64,000 nt of DNA from Mytilus galloprovincialis (lineage: Eukaryota > Mollusca > Bivalvia > Mytilida > Mytilidae). Shown here one piece after another: positions 12,601 through 22,261 of this stretch; position 1 is the stretch's first letter; the number at the start of each line of letters is the position of its first letter. The notes beneath the pieces are model-generated. The model had not been told where the DNA came from. It did no database searches and was given only the letters and a program-made list of their open reading frames with translations. The position numbers and the translations under genes are program-made. The DNA lies in the NCBI RefSeq assembly GCF_965363235.1, contig NC_134847.1:63520439-63584438 (forward strand). The letters are read 5' to 3'.

Positions 12601-15600
12601 GATATCTTCTATAGTTTATAAGATGACTTATAAATATTTTTTTATGAAAGATATTATTTATTCTTTATAAGATATCTCTTATAGTGTATTAGATATCTTA
12701 TATAATTTGTAATTTATAGGATATGTTATAAAGAACATTATATGAGATATCTTATAAGAAAATTATATGAGATATCTTATAAAATATATAAGATATATCA
12801 TAAACAATATAAGATATCTCATCAACTATACAAGATATTTTATAAACTATTGAAGGTTTTATTATAAACTATATGAGAGATGTCAAGATGTTGGAATAAA
12901 TAGCAAAACAATTTCCCATACATTATTGTTGAGAAATATAATTAAGATAAAGAAAAACAAAATTCATACGCCGATTGGACTCAAAGCAAGTTTTATTAAT
13001 ATATTAATATTGTAGTTGTTAGTATGTTTGTTAGTATTCATAATTAAAGTTCTAAGAAAAGTTTCGCCAATATTTCTGCTCCCATTGGACACTGAGTGTC
13101 AAATTGATAGATATCGACTAGTAGCTGTATACACTTTATCAGTTTAGAATAAACAAATATTTTCTATTAAAAGAGATTTGGAAGAAGACGTAATGTCAAT
13201 TGAATACAATGATTATGAAATATAGATCAACTTAACGTATTATCTCTACATTTTAAGGTAAATCTAAGGACGAGGAAGACATGCTTGAAATGGTGCGTGA
13301 AGGAATACAAATATATGAGAAATTAAAACGTATTCTCTCACCAGATCTTTTGGCCGGTAACTCGGAATGGTTTCCAGAAATACAAAGAACCCATTTGTAT
13401 CTTCTTAAACAAGGAAAAGCAAATGAAGATTTGAAGACAGATGCTACACAGTTTTATTCGGTAAAGGCAATACAAAAATTAAGAATCGTAATAAATGTTT
13501 GTCATTGACAAAATGTTTGTTGAATGAGGTAACCAACTATGCACCTCTCTTTGTCGAAGTATTCGTATGAGTCGGAATCTAGATTATTTTATTTTACATA
13601 AATGTATATTGATGATGGCGTTCCCATTAACTATCCTTTTTTTTTTTATTGAGAATTATTAGTATATCCTCCGGAACTAGAGACGAAAGATACAACATAA
13701 ACAGTGTCCGCCGCTTCATTGTTAGATATATACCTCGACTTTGACTATAGCGGTCCTTTCAGTATCAGAGTCTAGAACAAGCGAGACGATTTAAATTTTG
13801 AAATAATAAGTTTTGCCCCAATATTGAAAAAGGCGGCGTATGAAGTAAATATTCTCCACTTATATGATGATCCAAGTATTTCTAGGTTTTCCTCAGATTT
13901 TGTAAAACTGCAACGGTATCTGAGCAAAACATTGTAGATTGTAAATAAGAGTTTTGTCAAGGACTACTTGTACATTGTTTTTAGAAGTTTATCGGAAAGT
14001 CCCAAGACCTAATAGATAAAAGTTAATTGTCTGCATCACAAATAAATCAGAATTGTCTTGAGTGCGGGTGTTGTATATCAATTAAATCACTTTATATATT
14101 TCTCTGTTTTTGTAACTTTATGTCCTATTTGGTCGTTTGACTCTAGACGTGGCTCAGTATTTCTGAATTCAGCTTTTGGTTGTTAGGCTTTGAACGTGCA
14201 TGATGGAATTGGGACAAAAGGCACGATTCGGACGCATAAGATATTTAGAGTGTTGTTTTTATTGAATAATCTTGTATTTGTATGTTATCTAAGCTGTACC
14301 ACACCAAGAAAGTGTATATGTCATTATGTTTTTCGATTTTATATGTACTATCAACTACAAAAACTGTTTTGTTGGCGTCTTTTATGTCTGACAATTTTGC
14401 ACGTTTTTTTAAAGAATTTTTAAGTTTAGTTGTGTTATATGTCTGTGATGTATGTTATACCTGAACTATAAATATGTGTCATACAAATGATAGGTAAAGA
14501 TGGCTACAAACAGGCTGAACCTGTTCCAAGTCAAGAGTATGTCAATTCTTTTCCATTCAATCCGTCGGTTTTTATTGTTGAGCGTTAGATTTTGTCCCTT
14601 TTAATGGACTTCCGACTTAATTTTCCTTGAAATTTTCTGCTTTCGTTAATACTTTTTACAAAACTTGAACACGATTTATTTTTTACACTTTAATTGAGAT
14701 AATAATTCCAGCTGAAAAATATTAGCATGCAAATAAATCTGTTGTATTTATATTATTGAAGATAGTGTCGTATTTTTGTTTGAAGACATTAATAACAGAC
14801 AAATCGGATTAATAAAAAAAATAGTTTGCCAATATTGGTTAAAAAGCATCTTGTTGTCTTCTATAGAAAACATTTTCCTTCCATTTCAAATTTATTGAAT
14901 GAAATGAGAATGGTTGAGAATTGATACCCACAACCATAGACAGCATTTGTAATCAAACTGCTTAATTGATAAGTACTTTATTGTTTGTTTATTTCCAGGC
15001 GTATCACACTATTGAATCAAAAAAGGACATAGATTTTAAACCTCCAATATCGGAATCTAAATCTTTAAAAAATAAGGAACAAGGAAAAATCCAGTTAAAA
15101 GAAGATATAGATATCAGCCTTTTGGAAGAGGGTGATGAGGAAAAGGAACATTCACCAAGGTTCGAACCTTCAACATCGTCCAGTTCAGAATCCTCTGGAG
15201 AAGAAGAAATCTCAGTTCATGGAATAAATCATTCTGACAATAAAATTTCTGATGAAAATGCAGTTCATAGTCGAGATAGTTATAGGCTTCCCACGACAAC
15301 CTGTAATGATATTGCAGGAGCACGTTTCAGAGGATCTAGCACAAGTTCTGGATATCAAAGTATAACTGCGTCTTCATCAAATACAGATAGCGTTAGCTCA
15401 TTATTAAGAACTGAGTCTTTACCAAGACAATACAGTTGGTCTGATGACGATGTATTTACAAAAAGACAGACATCTTTCGAATGTGCATTAGAGAGAATGA
15501 GAGACCTGCATTGTACAAGCACAAGTACTCCATTAAAGTCACCCTATTCTAGCTCATCAACAAAATTAGAAACTGAACCATTACATTTTGAAGTACCAAA

Positions 15601-18600
15601 AGGCAAACGCCAGCTCAGTGAAGGTAAGCGTTTGAGGGTTGGAATGGATTGCAAGATATTTCTTTACGATCTACTAAAACGGATGGTATTCTTCAAAATT
15701 ATATGCTATGTTAAAATACATCGTTTCCATTGATTTCATAAATTAGGGTTATTATTTGTCAAGGTTCTCCTTGATTAAAACTTTACACATAAACAATACT
15801 TTATATTTAGTGCATAAAACACGTGTAACATCTGATGCGTATTATTTTATTGGTACATTATACTCATCAGTTACGTTGCTATTCAAAACAGTTTGGTTAT
15901 TGTTGCAAACACCGCACTTTTGAACCTGTCAGGAGCCTCTAGCCGTTATTAGTCTTTTTTTTTCAAATTTGGTTCGTTTATATACTAGTTCAATTTTGAG
16001 TTTAGTGTGTCTACTATTTTTGCTGAACTAGTCCATAATTTTGTCCAAAGGGCAGCTTAAGTCTGCTTCGAGATGCGGAATTTTCTCGCTGAGATGAAGA
16101 CCCATTGGTGGCCTTGAGCTGTATTATGTTCTATGATCGGGTTGTTGACACTTTGATTACTACTTACACCACTGGGTCGATGCCACTGCTGGTGAACGTT
16201 TCGTCCCCGATGGTATCACCTGCCCAATGTTCAGCACTTCGATGTTGACATGAATATCATTTATATGGTCTTTTTAATAAATTTCCTGTTGACAAACATT
16301 TTTCCAAAAACCAAAGATTTTTTTATTCGAGGAATAGATTAACTTACCCATATTTGGCACAACTTTTTGGAATTTTGGTCCCCAATGCTCTTCAACTTTG
16401 TACTTGTTTAGCTTTATAAATTTTTTTTATCCGAGCGTCACTGATGAATCTTATGTATACGAAACACGCGTCTGACGTATTACCTTATAATCCAGGTACC
16501 TTTGATAACTGTTTGACACATTCCCCGTTTCCGTTCTCATTCTTATGTATTTAGTTTCAGATCGCATATGTTACTTTTATAAATACAAACACATTCTAAA
16601 GAATCAATTATCGAAGTGCGTATAAATCTTTCACTTCTACTTTAACTACTACTATTCTTACCATATTTACTTGTACTGCTACTATAACTACTACTAATGA
16701 TAATAATATGTAAAACATTCAATGTCTTTTACTTTGCCATGTGTTAATGTTTTTTGCAGATGACGACTCAAACTCAGCAAATGAAGATTTTCCAAATACG
16801 TCGAAAACTACAGAATATAAACGCCAATCACCAGAAGAAAACTTGCACCAAAATGAGAGAAGTACGAAAAAATACCATAAAGGGAAGCTAGGTAAGCGAA
16901 GTAATTTTGCAAAAAGCTAATAAAAGCCTTTAAAATAAATCCAAATATGAATTTTTGTTATAATGTCATTTGTATCAGATTTTTGTGAAGAAGTAGTCGC
17001 TGGCATTAGTAGACAACAATTGAAATATTACTCAAGTATTCAATACAGCTTGTGTGATTTTGATTCATTCTTGACAGTTTAGGGACAGGTCTACTCACTT
17101 AATCGACCAACCGAAAAATATGTACTTGTCTATTTAAAAGCGACATGTTTTCTCCTCCTTAGATCTTCTGATACCAGCATAAACTAATCTGTAAATACAT
17201 TAATTATGTCCTATACCCAACATTTTGACTTGTGAATTTACCTAATAAGTGCATGATAAGCAAAAGACGCCTATCCCATCAACGTTTCAGATTTTACTCT
17301 ATAAAGATTCTAGAGGGATATTCAAACTCATAGATTGAAAATAAACTGACAACGCAATATCTAAAAAAGAAAAAGAAGATAAATAATAGTGCATAAGACA
17401 CAACATAGAAAATTAAAGACTAAGCAATACGAACCCCATCAAAAACTTGGGTTGATCGCAGGTGCTCCGGAAAGTATGCTCCATATCAGACACCCCTACT
17501 GTTGCTCATGTTATTACACACCCGATAAATAGTCTTATTCGGTTAGTCATATTCGTGAAAAGGGAACGGGATTGAAGTTACGATATAAGGAACACATTCG
17601 ATATTATCTGTGAAACGGATATTCTATAACGGTCAACCAACTTGTGATTTCACCTCAATCATTTATAACTCTTGGTTTAATAGCTTTTTTGAGGGCAGCA
17701 ACTCTCTATGAAAAAACATCATGATGGGAAAAACAAGCCCGGAAATATCGTATCAATTGGGAGATATATACTCCGTATGCAGTCGCTGCTTGTACGTTGC
17801 TACATAGAAAAGGAAAGTTCAATATTGGGAAGCTGAAATCATCTTTTTGTGTTGCAAAGTTTTGTTTTCAACCGGCCCTCATTGTCAATTTCTAGGTGTA
17901 AGTTTAGATATGAGACAGACGTAATTGAATCTGTTGTATCCGGTATCTCTATTTCGATGGGATATATGCTTTCGACATAGTCGCCTATTTTTTAATTATT
18001 TAGTGACATAGCATCATCTAGATAGCGGAAAGTAAGGTGAAGAGATATTTCTAACTTTTTTTTCTGTCTTTCTAAGAAGTTCCTGTATGAAGTCAGCCTC
18101 ATAAGAATAAAAGAACAAGTCGATAAGAAGAGCGGCACAATTGGTTCCCATGGGAATGCCGATAGTTTGTTGAAAAACACGTCCTCTAACATAACTAATA
18201 TGTTGTCAATTAAGAAATCAAGCATCTTGATAATGTCTGGGTTTTTTTTAACCTTGTTTTGTATTATTTTATTGGATCTATGAAGTACAGTTCCCTACTG
18301 TTACCTTTAACTAAGTATTATATATGAACTAATATTAAAGATAAAGCTATCTTAAATATATAGTTTTTTACTTGATACATATGTTCCTCATGTTCTCTTT
18401 CTTCAATAATTGTAGATGAAATAGTTCATGATTTAGAGGAATTGATACCATCTGTTAAACCAAGAATGAGGACACTTGTAAGAGATCTTGACACTGGGGA
18501 AGGCAAGTATATACATTTATGTAGTTGTCATATCTGAAAAAACACTTGTTTTCTATATACGAGCAAAGTCATAACATAAGCTTTGCAGATAATACTAGCA

Positions 18601-20048
18601 TAGTTGACAAGGCAGATATCGTTTGGTATGCATAAGTTTCAAGTTGAGCTTTCTGCTATCCTTTATGGACCATATGATTGCGTTATACTGTTCTACATAT
18701 ACACTTCAGTTCTAGAAATCGTCATAATCAAATCAAAATATATCCTTTTAATTCAGAAACGTAGATGATTCACCACACAAGAAGCCGATAATAGACAAAC
18801 TGATGACTTGGCGTTTGTCAAAGATTGAAGTTTTATTTCGCTTAAAAAAATCATGTTTTATAAAAAGTTTACACTGCATGTCAACCAGAATTTCTTTTGT
18901 TCCTCTAGTATCTTTTAAAAAAAAAAGAGGGCAAAAGATACCAGAGGGACAGTAAAACTCATAAATCGAAATAAACTGACAACGCCATGGCTAAAAAAAT
19001 AAAAAAGACAAACAGACAAATATTGTACAAAAGTCACATCATAGAAAACTAAAGAGTAAGTAACACGAAATTTTTACTTTCAGAATTTCCTTATTATTGT
19101 CCAAAGAATTTTTTTTTCAGATTCTTTTTTTCATTAAACATATAAAGATGTATTTTAAGACATGCCTGGTTTTATTAGTTCCCGCAGAAAATTTGAAATT
19201 AATTTTACTGTGACAATACGCACGTTATTGCGTCAATATCGTGTAATCAACCAGTCCACACTAATAAACAGCTTTTCTATAAAATCATAACAGTTAAGCT
19301 ATATTGAATTTATATCCATACACTAAACAGGTAAATACTTTTCCGAAAAAAAAACTACAAATTGTTTTATAATATTTTACAATAGTCTAAACTAAGGACA
19401 ACAGCTTGACAAAACGTCAAAAATATGAGTGTCAGACTTAAAGACTATACACATTATAACTTTAGCAGGGGTGTTTGTGTTCTTCAAAACAGGGTTATGT
19501 CCGTGCAAATTCGAATGAATGATATGCTTTATATGTCAATTATTACAATATTACTGAATATACGTTCCTGTAACGACTAACGCTTTTTTTTGGCAAAAAA
19601 ATAGTGTTCATTATGGTCAGATTTTGGAAAATGTTAAGTTATCAAATTTTAAAAGCTTTAAAATAAAGGATTTTATGAAATTTCGTTTTTGTAAATTATG
19701 CTCTCAAAAGTACACATATAGATCATGTAAAAATCGAATTTTTGCAGCAGTCACACCACATATACAAATGCAACGGCTTTTGGCAAATGTCTTGCAAGAT
19801 GTCCAATGTCAGATTTTGCCGCTTTTAACAAATAAACTGTCATTTTCGACAATATCGTGCGAAACGTCTGTTTGTTTAGGTTAGATATATGATTAAATCT
19901 TTTTAGGCAAATTTTTCTTTGAAAAGTAGTATTTTTCGTTACATATTATTTTATTAGTTCTTCCATAGTAATAGTAATATGTTTAAATTTTCTAGCTGAG
20001 CTTGTAGATGACAAGAAAGGCAGGCCTTTCCTCAAGTATAAGGATTAA
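216..20048 (+). CDS. Gene A: NLR-like STAND NTPase with TPRs, 11 coding exons
   Basis: Reconstructed multi-exon gene. Exons: 216-663, 2467-2572, 3958-4154, 5914-6050, 6576-6728, 7764-9333, 13258-13460, 14999-15623, 16760-16891, 18416-18502, 19996-20048. Phases agree at every junction and the total (3,711 nt) is a multiple of three, giving 1,236 residues. Seen: helical N-terminal domain (1-125), NFVGRE linker near 130, P-loop GLGGMGKT (155-162), Walker B ILMFDNLDD (252-260), ITSR sensor (301-304), CPLAI (365-369), TPR-like repeats in the second half of exon 6, Ser-rich exon 8 (939-1146), conserved C-terminal module (1191-1236). Family knowledge: NB-ARC/TPR STAND proteins act as nucleotide-controlled oligomerisation switches, usually in the cytosol. 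Oddity: the exon 1 donor seems to lack one G, so this copy may be damaged or the base misread. It is clearly paralogous to gene B. No named orthologue is recognised. Confidence 0.82.
750..1015 (+). repeat. Interspersed repeat, + orientation (intron 1 of gene A)
   Basis: It contains words seen repeatedly in the window in both orientations: a CGGGAGGTTT start, a TTGATGTGTTTCCCTC core and an AGCGGTATACTACT end. An inverted copy lies at 1763-2018. Confidence 0.6.
1763..2018 (-). repeat. Interspersed repeat, - orientation (intron 1 of gene A)
   Basis: Reverse-complement counterpart of 750-1015, running from AGTATACCGCTG to AAACCTCCCGC. The two flank about 750 bp inside intron 1. Confidence 0.6.
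2467..2572 (+). CDS. Gene A exon 2: P-loop (Walker A)
   Basis: 106 nt between AG at 2465-2466 and GT at 2573. It encodes the nucleotide-binding loop GLGGMGKT followed by helix residues ending KTIKIELR. Length and both phases match gene B exon 2. Confidence 0.9.
2940..3085 (-). repeat. Short interspersed repeat
   Basis: It carries ATTGCCAATGAGACAA and CATAGTCAGCTATA. The same words, in the other orientation, occur at 24985-25140, 43810-44068 and 53040-53305, and in this orientation at 34310-34520. Probably a SINE-like or MITE-like family. Confidence 0.55.
3958..4154 (+). CDS. Gene A exon 3
   Basis: 197 nt between AG at 3956-3957 and GT at 4155. It encodes REQGTYRHFLRTSV and an acidic helical stretch between Walker A and Walker B. 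It aligns with gene B exon 3 (REQRSFRHFLRTTI), in phase on both sides. Confidence 0.86.
4380..4490 (+). repeat. Interspersed repeat fragment (TCAGTATTTTTGTGATTTTAC family)
   Basis: It runs from an ATTCGTTTGATGTG box to a TTCCGTTTTGAATTTT box. Relatives occur at 21165-21270, 52040-52160 and 54480-54640 (+) and at 24430-24560, 24690-24840 and 27960-28150 (-). Confidence 0.5.
4778..5898 (-). mobile_element. Truncated retroelement: RT ORF (5080-5898) plus 3' tail
   Basis: An ORF of 272 residues on the minus strand encodes the C-terminal half of a reverse transcriptase: GIPMGTNCAPLLADLFL (71-87) and a complete YIDD box (116-119), then a conserved SFPIVNFPFLSSNIP segment and GVYISQLI. The N-terminal finger region is missing, so it is 5' truncated. 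The 3' tail (4778-5079) holds the words GGGACGAAAGATACC and GGTGCTCCGGAAGG, which recur elsewhere without the ORF. The RT resembles Penelope-like lineages, but I cannot assign a clade. The element sits antisense in intron 3 of gene A and ends about 15 nt from the exon 4 acceptor. The RT frame is open and its catalytic residues are present, so the copy is young. Confidence 0.75.
5914..6050 (+). CDS. Gene A exon 4: Walker B
   Basis: 137 nt between AG at 5912-5913 and GT at 6051. It encodes LILMFDNLDDEIGED and then a helix. The acceptor lies only about 15 nt from the upstream end of an antisense reverse transcriptase ORF (5080-5898), yet the frame is intact and matches gene B exon 4. Confidence 0.86.
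6576..6728 (+). CDS. Gene A exon 5: ITSR sensor region
   Basis: 153 nt between AG at 6574-6575 and GT at 6729, phase 0 on both sides. It encodes TRLVITSRNNFLL, the RNBS-B/sensor-like strand of NB-ARC domains, then a helical segment that matches gene B exon 5. Confidence 0.87.
6729..7763 (+). other. Intron 5 of gene A with repeat debris
   Basis: No coding content. It holds a short piece of the RT 3' tail near 7405-7440 and a partial ~345 bp repeat with a hammerhead-like end (about 7490-7745). Confidence 0.5.
7490..7745 (+). repeat. Partial copy of the ~345 bp hammerhead repeat
   Basis: It contains TTAGCCGTATTTGGCACAAC, CAATGCTCTTCAACTTTGTA and the ribozyme-like end at 7675-7713, where the core box has decayed to TTAATGA. 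The exon 6 acceptor (7762-7763) follows directly, so the polypyrimidine tract abuts the repeat. Confidence 0.65.
7764..9333 (+). CDS. Gene A exon 6: CPLAI motif, helical domain and TPRs
   Basis: 1,570 nt between AG at 7762-7763 and GT at 9334. It starts with a helix ending CACPLAIRV, equivalent to the GLPLA motif of NB-ARC proteins. A helical region with SLHPLVYKF-like residues (here SVHPLVYKF) follows, then TPR-type helix pairs in the last 170 residues (for example GCLFCRQKNMIQAIKMHSKA). It is the largest exon and has no internal stop. Confidence 0.92.
10605..10800 (-). repeat. Partial ~345 bp hammerhead repeat, antisense
   Basis: Reverse-strand copy keeping the ribozyme end and the part carrying CAAATACAGCTATGGTTATC; the 5' part is missing. 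Confidence 0.65.
10631..10669 (-). ncRNA. Hammerhead ribozyme core, apparently intact
   Basis: Read on the minus strand: CTGATGA, stem II GTCT/AGAC around TTTGT, GAAA, stem III ACGC/GCGT around GCGTCTG, then A at the cleavage position. All invariant core residues are present. Stem I is short and uncertain, as in many retroelement-borne hammerheads. Confidence 0.6.
12515..12890. repeat. Degenerate palindromic satellite based on GATATCTTATA
   Basis: Dozens of imperfect GATATC/ATATAAGATA words in both orientations, so the stretch is self-complementary at many scales. It lies in intron 6 of gene A. Confidence 0.7.
13258..13460 (+). CDS. Gene A exon 7
   Basis: 203 nt between AG at 13256-13257 and GT at 13461. 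It encodes MVREGIQIYEKLKRIL and then a segment ending QFYS. It aligns with gene B exon 7 (LTAEGVEIYEKLKSML ... KFYS). Role unknown. Confidence 0.87.
13461..14998 (+). other. Intron 7 of gene A
   Basis: AT-rich; short ORFs have no recognisable domain. No clear repeat family is identified. Confidence 0.4.
14999..15623 (+). CDS. Gene A exon 8: Ser-rich disordered region
   Basis: 625 nt between AG at 14997-14998 and GT at 15624. It is low-complexity and acidic, with runs of Ser such as STSSSSESSGEEE, and has no predicted fold. A short DDVFTKRQT stretch resembles DDVFPKTKT in gene B, while most of the rest is not alignable. Many Ser/Thr sites suggest a phosphorylatable linker (inference). Confidence 0.86.
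15915..16165 (+). repeat. Retroelement tail fragment
   Basis: It carries AGGAGCCTCTAGCC and GAAGACCCATTGGTG, the latter shared with the tails at 58651-59007 and 61218-61575. Degraded. It lies in intron 8 of gene A. Confidence 0.5.
16165..16510 (+). repeat. ~345 bp hammerhead repeat, single copy
   Basis: Full-length monomer from CACCACTGGGTCGATGCCAC to GGTACCTTTGATAACT, directly comparable with the three tandem units at 28228-29275. Confidence 0.7.
16441..16479 (+). ncRNA. Hammerhead ribozyme core, stem II weakened
   Basis: CTGATGA and GAAA are intact. Stem II reads ATCT/ATAC instead of GTCT/AGAC, and stem III is altered but pairable (ACAC...GACGT). Probably weak or inactive. Confidence 0.45.
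16760..16891 (+). CDS. Gene A exon 9
   Basis: 132 nt between AG at 16758-16759 and GT at 16892. Polar, charged and poorly conserved against gene B exon 9 (156 nt), but with the same phases on both sides. Confidence 0.75.
   Translation: MTTQTQQMKIFQIRRKLQNINANHQKKTCTKMREVRKNTIKGS
17290..18240 (-). pseudogene. Decayed reverse transcriptase element, antisense
   Basis: It aligns along its length with 4778-5898: the same tail words, then FRYLDDAMSLNN (YLDD box) and MLDFLIDNI. Frameshifts and stops break the frame several times. It lies in intron 9 of gene A. Confidence 0.7.
18416..18502 (+). CDS. Gene A exon 10: conserved C-terminal helix
   Basis: 87 nt, the same length as gene B exon 10. It encodes DEIVHDLEELI...KPRMRTL. 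The 5' splice site is AG then GCAAGT, a GC donor. Confidence 0.85.
18926..19070 (-). repeat. Solo 3' tail of the RT element
   Basis: GATACCAGAGGGACAG and AACTGACAACGCCATGGC match the tail beside 5080-5898, but no ORF is present. It lies in intron 10 of gene A. Confidence 0.6.
19996..20048 (+). CDS. Gene A terminal exon 11
   Basis: 53 nt after AG at 19994-19995, ending in TAA at 20046-20048. It encodes AELVDDKKGRPFLKYKD, which matches the tail of gene B (ARLIDD..GRP...YKD). This conservation supports both the exon and the GC donor before it. Confidence 0.83.
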
Positions 20049-20143
20049 TTATAGGTAGGTTAAGTATACCTATACAACATTATCGAAATATAAAAATTTA
20101 ATAGCAAAAAAATTAAGTTTACTCATATCATTATCAGCAACGA

Positions 20144-20190
20144 AATAAAAATAGTATTCACTATTGCATATTGCATTCCCCTTAAATAAA
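20144..20190 (+). promoter_or_regulatory. Candidate poly(A) signals of gene A
   Basis: AATAAA at 20144-20149 and again at 20185-20190, about 100-140 nt after the stop codon. Plausible but common in AT-rich DNA. Confidence 0.35.
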
Positions 20191-20289
20191 AAAAAAGAGC
20201 CCTATCTACCTACATGATGTTTCGTATACTGTGAGATTGTTCAGAATAAAAGGCCACATTCGGGTCCTAGAATTTCGAGAATCAACTTT

Positions 20290-20525
20290 TGACAAACACC
20301 GCTGCTGGTTTAAATTAAGGAATGTATCTCCCTCATGCAAAGCTCTGATTCCTTTCACGGATTTGGCTATACTTTTTGGACCTTTTGGATTATAGCTCTT
20401 CATCTTTTATATAAGCTTTGGATTTCAAATATTTTGGCCACGAGCATCACTGAAGAGACATGTAATGTCGAAATGCGCATCTGGTGCAAGAAAATTGATA
20501 CCGTTAATTTTATTAATATACCTGT
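20290..20525 (+). repeat. Diverged hammerhead-type repeat
   Basis: A second subfamily: TTTGGCTATACTTTTTGGAC, then ACGAGCATCACTGAAGAGAC and a GATACCGTT end. It has the same layout as the ~345 bp family but a different sequence. Confidence 0.5.
20450..20488 (+). ncRNA. Hammerhead-like motif, CTGAAGA variant
   Basis: CTGAAGA (position 7 is free in hammerheads), five-pair stem II GACAT/ATGTC, GAAA, stem III around GCATCTG. The base before the cleavage site is C instead of U, so activity is doubtful. Confidence 0.4.
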
Positions 20526-20734
20526 TATAGCTCTAAATTCCTTTTTTTACGTTAAGATCTATAATCGAATATCTAGAGGATCCGGTACTATATCTTTACT
20601 CTTAAAAAGGTTTTGAAGAGTATGTATTCAGTATCAAACTGAGAGATTTTCACGATAAAAAAAGTTGAGAATCTTAGTCAGGGAAATCCTGCTCTGTAAA
20701 GAAAATCATTGATATAAATTTAAATATTGTACTT

Positions 20735-20830
20735 TCTTGATTGACAACATATTTGTTGAGTTATAATGATAAATATTCCGATGATTAAAAGACCGACGAA
20801 AGATAACTGTTGAAATCACACACAGAAGAG
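20735..20830 (+). pseudogene. Short reverse transcriptase relic
   Basis: A TCTTGATTGACAACATATTT stretch corresponds to the FLIDNIF region of the RT at 5080-5898, in opposite orientation. Very short. Confidence 0.35.
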
Positions 20831-20984
20831 AACGTTAACATAACGCGGCATTATTGTATATCTAGCGTCGTTTACTTATGACGTTATCTTGTTCTTTAGT
20901 AATCAATACAAATTCATAGTTTAAACTTCTTTCCTATTACCTATGTAGTTTTAGTATGATAATGATAATGATAAAAAAACACAA

Positions 20985-21130
20985 CAAAACAAAGAAAGAC
21001 TGAGCAGCACGAATCCAACCAAAAACCGGGTGTAATCTCAGTTGCTTCGAAAGGGTAAGCAGAATCTGTTGCACATGTGACAACGTCATGTTGCTGTCAT
21101 AAGTACAAATTCGGTGATAAGTCTGATATC
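20985..21130 (-). repeat. Solo RT-element 3' tail, diverged
   Basis: It carries AAAAACCGGGTGTAATCTCA and GAAAGGGTAAGCAGA, recognisable counterparts of the tail at 4920-4980. Confidence 0.5.
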
Positions 21131-22049
21131 AACATTAGAAAAGCCTTTACCAAGTCAGGAATATGACAGTTGTATCCATTCGTTTGGTGTGTTAGAGCTT
21201 TTGATTTTTCTATTTATTAAGGGACTTTCCGTTTTGAATTTTTTCAAAGTTCGATAGTTTTGGCAATTTTAATTACTTCATTACTGCGATTTCACTTATA
21301 TTCTTCAGATTCTGTATTCCAACACTGAGACAAAAACTGTAAAAGGAAACAGTATAGTTATTTCACTTAACTAATCCTCAATAAAGTTGGTGCCGTAAAT
21401 AGTCTATTTTTGTAACCTCCGAAAACGATAAAACTGGCTTACGAAAGCACAAATGTAAGGTTCATGAATTTATTATACTGTATTCATATATCCGAATCCA
21501 CATTATACATATATCGAAAATAACATTAATTATTGGCAACGCTGAATAGTGCAATATTTGTGGAAAAATAGAAAAACACAAAACATGATAAGACTAATGA
21601 AATGCAGATATAAATTCAATTAAATTTAACTTGAAATATAGATTGCTTTTTCAAATATCAATTAAATACAATAGAAACATTAATTTAACCAAAGCTATAT
21701 AAAAGCTTTAAGAACTTGATTATCTCCCTTTCTGAATATTACAATTCATAACATTTCTCAAATCAAAATATGAACACAAGAGAAAGTCTTCAAAGTAAAC
21801 AACATTTGTTTATGAATAATCAATAATGTTTCAACTAGAAATATCAAAAATTAACTAAACATTATCATAATATCAATCAAGGGCACATAATAACAATTCA
21901 ATATACATACCCTAAATAAGGAAATGGCAGACAATTTTACTGCAATAATATCATCCTCTAGTATGAAAATCACATATAGATCTACCTGTGAACAATATTT
22001 ACTTTATCAGAACCTTTTATATTTAAAATGTAAAACACATCTTTCATAG

Positions 22050-22261
22050 TACTGTGGATTCATTATAGTTCGTTGGATACCAATTTTCGTGGCTTTAGTG
22101 GGTACAGGTGAACCACGAAAATAAATGTTGAACGAATTACAAAATTTCTAAAGGATCATATGCAGACTTCGGCGATTCCACGAAATTAGATATCCACGAA
22201 CATGCAAGTTTTCCGTAATCCACGAAAATTGGTACCCACGAAAATAAATGAATCCACAGTA
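22050..22261. mobile_element. MITE with terminal inverted repeats and TA flanks
   Basis: The ends TACTGTGGATTCATT and AATGAATCCACAGTA are exact inverted repeats. Inside, ACCAATTTTCGTGG and CCACGAAAATTGGTACC extend the inversion. TA at both edges suggests a Tc1/mariner-type target duplication. About 212 bp, non-coding. This family is widespread in bivalves from general knowledge. Confidence 0.8.

Larger units (their letters stand above)
9334..13257 (+). other. Intron 6 of gene A
   Basis: 3.9 kb without credible coding sequence. It contains an antisense hammerhead repeat (10605-10800) and a palindromic AT satellite (12515-12890). The rest is AT-rich and unrecognised. Confidence 0.6.
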
